This document shows positions 61,161 through 64,000 of a stretch of 64,000 nt of DNA, piece by piece. A program made the translations under genes and the position numbers. Numbering within the stretch: position 1 is the first letter of the stretch; each line of letters opens with the position of its first letter. The DNA comes from Pyxicephalus adspersus (lineage: Eukaryota > Chordata > Amphibia > Anura > Pyxicephalidae): assembly GCF_032062135.1 (NCBI RefSeq), contig NC_092858.1:163553409-163617408 (forward strand), in the 5' to 3' direction. The notes below the pieces were generated by a model. It did no database searches and was not told the origin of the DNA. It saw nothing but the letters and a program-made list of their open reading frames with translations.

Positions 61161-62485
61161 AGGAATGTTTGAGATGTCAGAATCCTTGTTTTATGAATGG
61201 ATTCCCAAGATCAAATGTATAAATAGAGGAGACAGAACTGTGAGATAGGGTTAGATATTAGAGCTATATAGCATTGTACTGAGCTGCAACACATAGTTTC
61301 TGGAAGTATGTTTTTCTCTATATTGTACTCTATAAACTGAAATGGAAGATGATAGTGATATATAAAGTTAAAATAATACCAATATTGTGAACAAACTCCA
61401 TAATCATAATGAGGGCCATTTCAGACTTGTGGAAATTTGCAGAATTCTTCTGCAGGCTCAACCACACTCCCAACTTCTATAGAGCTAGAACGGTGCAGTT
61501 GGGAACTATTTTGTGACATATAGAACTATTTATGTATGCATGTGGCAGTGGATTGTGGTGAAGTTCCTTGAAGCATCTCAGCTACACTCAACTTTGCACA
61601 GCTACATGACAATTTGGTTGTCAATTACTGTGGTTGACAAGATAATAGTTTGAAGAGGCAATCTGAAACAGGCCTGCTGATTTAGAGTATGGGCTATTTT
61701 AGACCTGTAATGGTGGACACATGGTTTTCTAATTCTTTGTGCACAGCAAACTGCTGCTGTGTGTCCAGGAGAGGTGAGCTGCACTGTGGGAATCCATATT
61801 TGTGAATATCTTCAAAGAACAACTGCATGCCCAAAAGTGACAAGACACTTTTTGGAACCCCGTTATCTTATGCCAGAGCCTTGTGCAGCTACCTGCAAAA
61901 AGTTATTCCCAACCCCTTGCATGTACTCGAATGGGAAAGTTTGGGACTGTACCTGAACCCTCGCACTGTGGCTTACCCCAAGCCTCTATTAGCTTCTCCC
62001 TTCCCTTGTACTGTTTCTATCTCTAATTCTAATTGCTGTTGGTTACTTTCTGGAAGTACAGAAACAGTTTGAAAAATGAGACTTCCTGTGTTTATTAATC
62101 TAAAAGCTCACAGATCTCCTGGAGAATATTTTCACAATTTATATAATGGATAGAGATGTTGCTTTCGCTTCCTGTTAAATATTTCATATATCAGAATATG
62201 ATTTTGTTTGCTAAAGGCAGAGACGGAAGTTAAACAATAACAGCTATTGCCAGCCAAGTTCTTGAGTAGATCACTGAAACCATACTGAGCTTACAATACA
62301 AACGTATCCTGTAATAAGACTGTATAAATACCATGAATGTTTCAAGTTCAGTAACCCTTAGGAACCCATAAAATTGCAGATCACAGCAGTCAGCTTTTAG
62401 TGGGTTGCTCTTTGAACTGCCTCACTAAATTTGCCAGTAAAGGTTTTCCAAAACCAGAATGGTTTGTTCAACAAGGACATGATCA
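61161..62485. other. Non-coding stretch
   Basis: No gene recognised. Small frames at 61759-62072 are unsupported. Confidence 0.4.
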
Positions 62486-62697
62486 NNNNNNNNNNNNNNN
62501 NNNNNNNNNNNNNNNNNNNNNNNNNNNNNNNNNNNNNNNNNNNNNNNNNNNNNNNNNNNNNNNNNNNNNNNNNNNNNNNNNNNNNNNNNNNNNNNNNNNN
62601 NNNNNNNNNNNNNNNNNNNNNNNNNNNNNNNNNNNNNNNNNNNNNNNNNNNNNNNNNNNNNNNNNNNNNNNNNNNNNNNNNNNNNNNNNNNNNNNNN
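62486..62697. other. Assembly gap (212 N)
   Basis: A run of N with the size as given in the sequence. Open frames crossing it are artefacts. The flanks are not obviously repetitive. Confidence 1.
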
Positions 62698-62973
62698 CTT
62701 GAAAACCCTTACCTACTTCCTCCACAAGAGTGTCAAATCTGCCCAACAGACCAAGTATGGCTGCTAAAAATATTTTCTTTATAGAAAGGTGGGTGAATTT
62801 TCTACTCCTTCAAAATATTGGCTCAATAACTCAATTGATCATGGGGTAAGGCTTTGCACCTAAATTATGGTGTAGTCCTCTAAGAAGATCTCAGAATTAA
62901 AAACCCAGGGTATATATATTAGGTTATTGAAGATATCAGATATAAACCAGTATTCCTCTAATATTTTATTCAT

Positions 62974-63219
62974 TTTTTTAAAGTAGAACTAAACCAAGAG
63001 ACAGAGCATGAGCACTGGTTACATCACCAGTAGCCACCCAATGGCGGAAGAGGATTGCTGTGGACTTAAGAGTCACCAGCAAAGATGGCGGCCTTTGGGG
63101 ATGCAATGGTGACTGGATCCTGGAACAGGGTTTTGAAAACAAAGGTTAGCATGTGCCAAACTTTTCTGAATATAGTAAATGCTCACCATCCACCAATGAC
63201 TTTAGTTCTGCTTAAATTT
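62974..63219. mobile_element. MITE with TTTAAAGTAGAACTAAA-type terminal inverted repeats
   Basis: The left end TTTAAAGTAGAACTAAACC is answered on the right by ACTTTAGTTCTGCTTAAAT, its near reverse complement. The interior (about 245 bp) is GC-richer, with AAGATGGCGGCCTTTGGGG, and has no coding frame. The ends match the TTTAGTTCCACTTTAA end at 10887 and the weaker ones at 6950 and 33405. These elements therefore probably share one family. Confidence 0.65.
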
Positions 63220-64000
63220 AAAGCTGAACTCCAGACCCTGTCTTAAGTTTTGGCTTTTTTCCTGTTCTGAAATTTTATTCTAATTTTTCTGTACATTGTG
63301 AGCATCTTCTAGCTCTTTCCTTCCCGGTCTGACCATCCCACCTCCTTCATTTATTAAATTTCAGCCCTTTTGGTGAGGATCAGCGATTTCAGTGAGGAGG
63401 GTGGTGCTTGGGTGGCCTGAATACAAACACAGCCTACCTAGGAAAGCCCACGCCTTCCAGACTGACATCTGCCCATGAGGGCATTTTGATATTTCTATTT
63501 ACTACTATCCAGCTGGTTAAATTTAAGTATTTATCATGTGCCATGAAAGTATAACTCATATAAACATAATGGCTCCAAGTACACTGCCAGTACATTCGAT
63601 CAAAGCTCTTATCAGCCTGTCATGGTTAATGACAATCGAGATAAAAACAGCAACAGTACAAGGGAGCGCTTCATGGCTTGTAAGGTGTGACATCTGTTTT
63701 CACATTAAAAAAAAAGTGTAAATGGAGACTCGAAACACTTTTTTTTACCAGGAAGTGACACACAGGCAAGCAGTTGTACCTAAATAAATGGGGCTTGCAT
63801 GGTCCTTATGGTCACAATGAAGTGAGTGCAAACAGACAGGAAGTGGAAGAAGATGCTGAGGTAGACCAAAAGCTCTAAAAAAAATCAGTTACAAATACTA
63901 TTTTATGATGAAAACATAAATTTGCTTTTAATACATGGTACTTTAGCAAAGTTAATGTCATCCAGGTAGGGTTTAGATCTGCTTTATGTAGATGTAACCC
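63220..64000. other. Non-coding stretch
   Basis: Nothing recognised. AGCTGAACTCCAGACCC at about 63222 may start another diverged MITE. Confidence 0.4.

Noticed and set aside
62400..62784. Open frames spanning the N run
   Set aside because: Unknown bases cannot produce stops, so the frames are artefacts of the assembly gap.

Overview
The window looks like one piece of a vertebrate nuclear genome, most probably an anuran amphibian. It is AT-rich, gene-poor and littered with short non-autonomous DNA transposons, tRNA-SINE-like repeats, L2-type LINE fragments and microsatellites. There is one run of N (62486-62697), so this is a draft assembly. The amphibian assignment is an inference from the repeat landscape and the type of claudin; nothing in the sequence proves it.

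Only one protein-coding gene can be supported. It is an intronless claudin of the claudin-8/claudin-17 group on the minus strand at 17051-17725: 224 residues, strong Kozak start, complete claudin signature and a C-terminal PDZ ligand. A TATAAAA box lies about 140 bp upstream of the ATG, and the nearest clear AATAAA lies about 780 bp beyond the stop. An 88-codon open stretch with a plausible splice acceptor sits just downstream on the same strand (16706-16972). I cannot identify it and report it as a finding.

The rest is repeats and unassigned non-coding DNA. Region by region: 1-560 is a 550-bp transposon flanked by TTAA, with nested palindromes. 1.4-13 kb holds a hairpin MITE, hAT-like repeats, an L2 LINE tail, a SINE and members of a GC-richer composite repeat family. 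13-17 kb has microsatellites and a SINE, and 17-18 kb is the claudin locus. 19.4-20.3 kb is a minisatellite interrupted by a roughly 510-bp insert that carries a perfect 19-bp inverted repeat. 21.5-22.7 kb is a degenerate tandem satellite of about 150-165 bp per unit. 22.7-28.9 kb is almost featureless. 29-36 kb holds an antisense LINE fragment, a 33-bp minisatellite, hAT-like repeats and three hairpin MITEs close together. 43.4-44.2 kb holds two hAT-type elements side by side, one intact with a perfect 8-bp target duplication. 50.2-51.0 kb is a strongly G/T-skewed block of unknown nature. 60-61.2 kb is a 3' piece of an L2/CR1-type LINE with reverse-transcriptase and C-terminal coding remnants. 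62.9-63.2 kb is another terminal-inverted-repeat MITE.

The genes do not form a system; there is a single barrier-protein gene in a repeat-rich intergenic desert. I found no convincing undescribed biological system. The most interesting items are the intact hAT element, the tandem satellite, the interrupted minisatellite, the strand-skewed block and the unexplained exon-like stretch beside the claudin.
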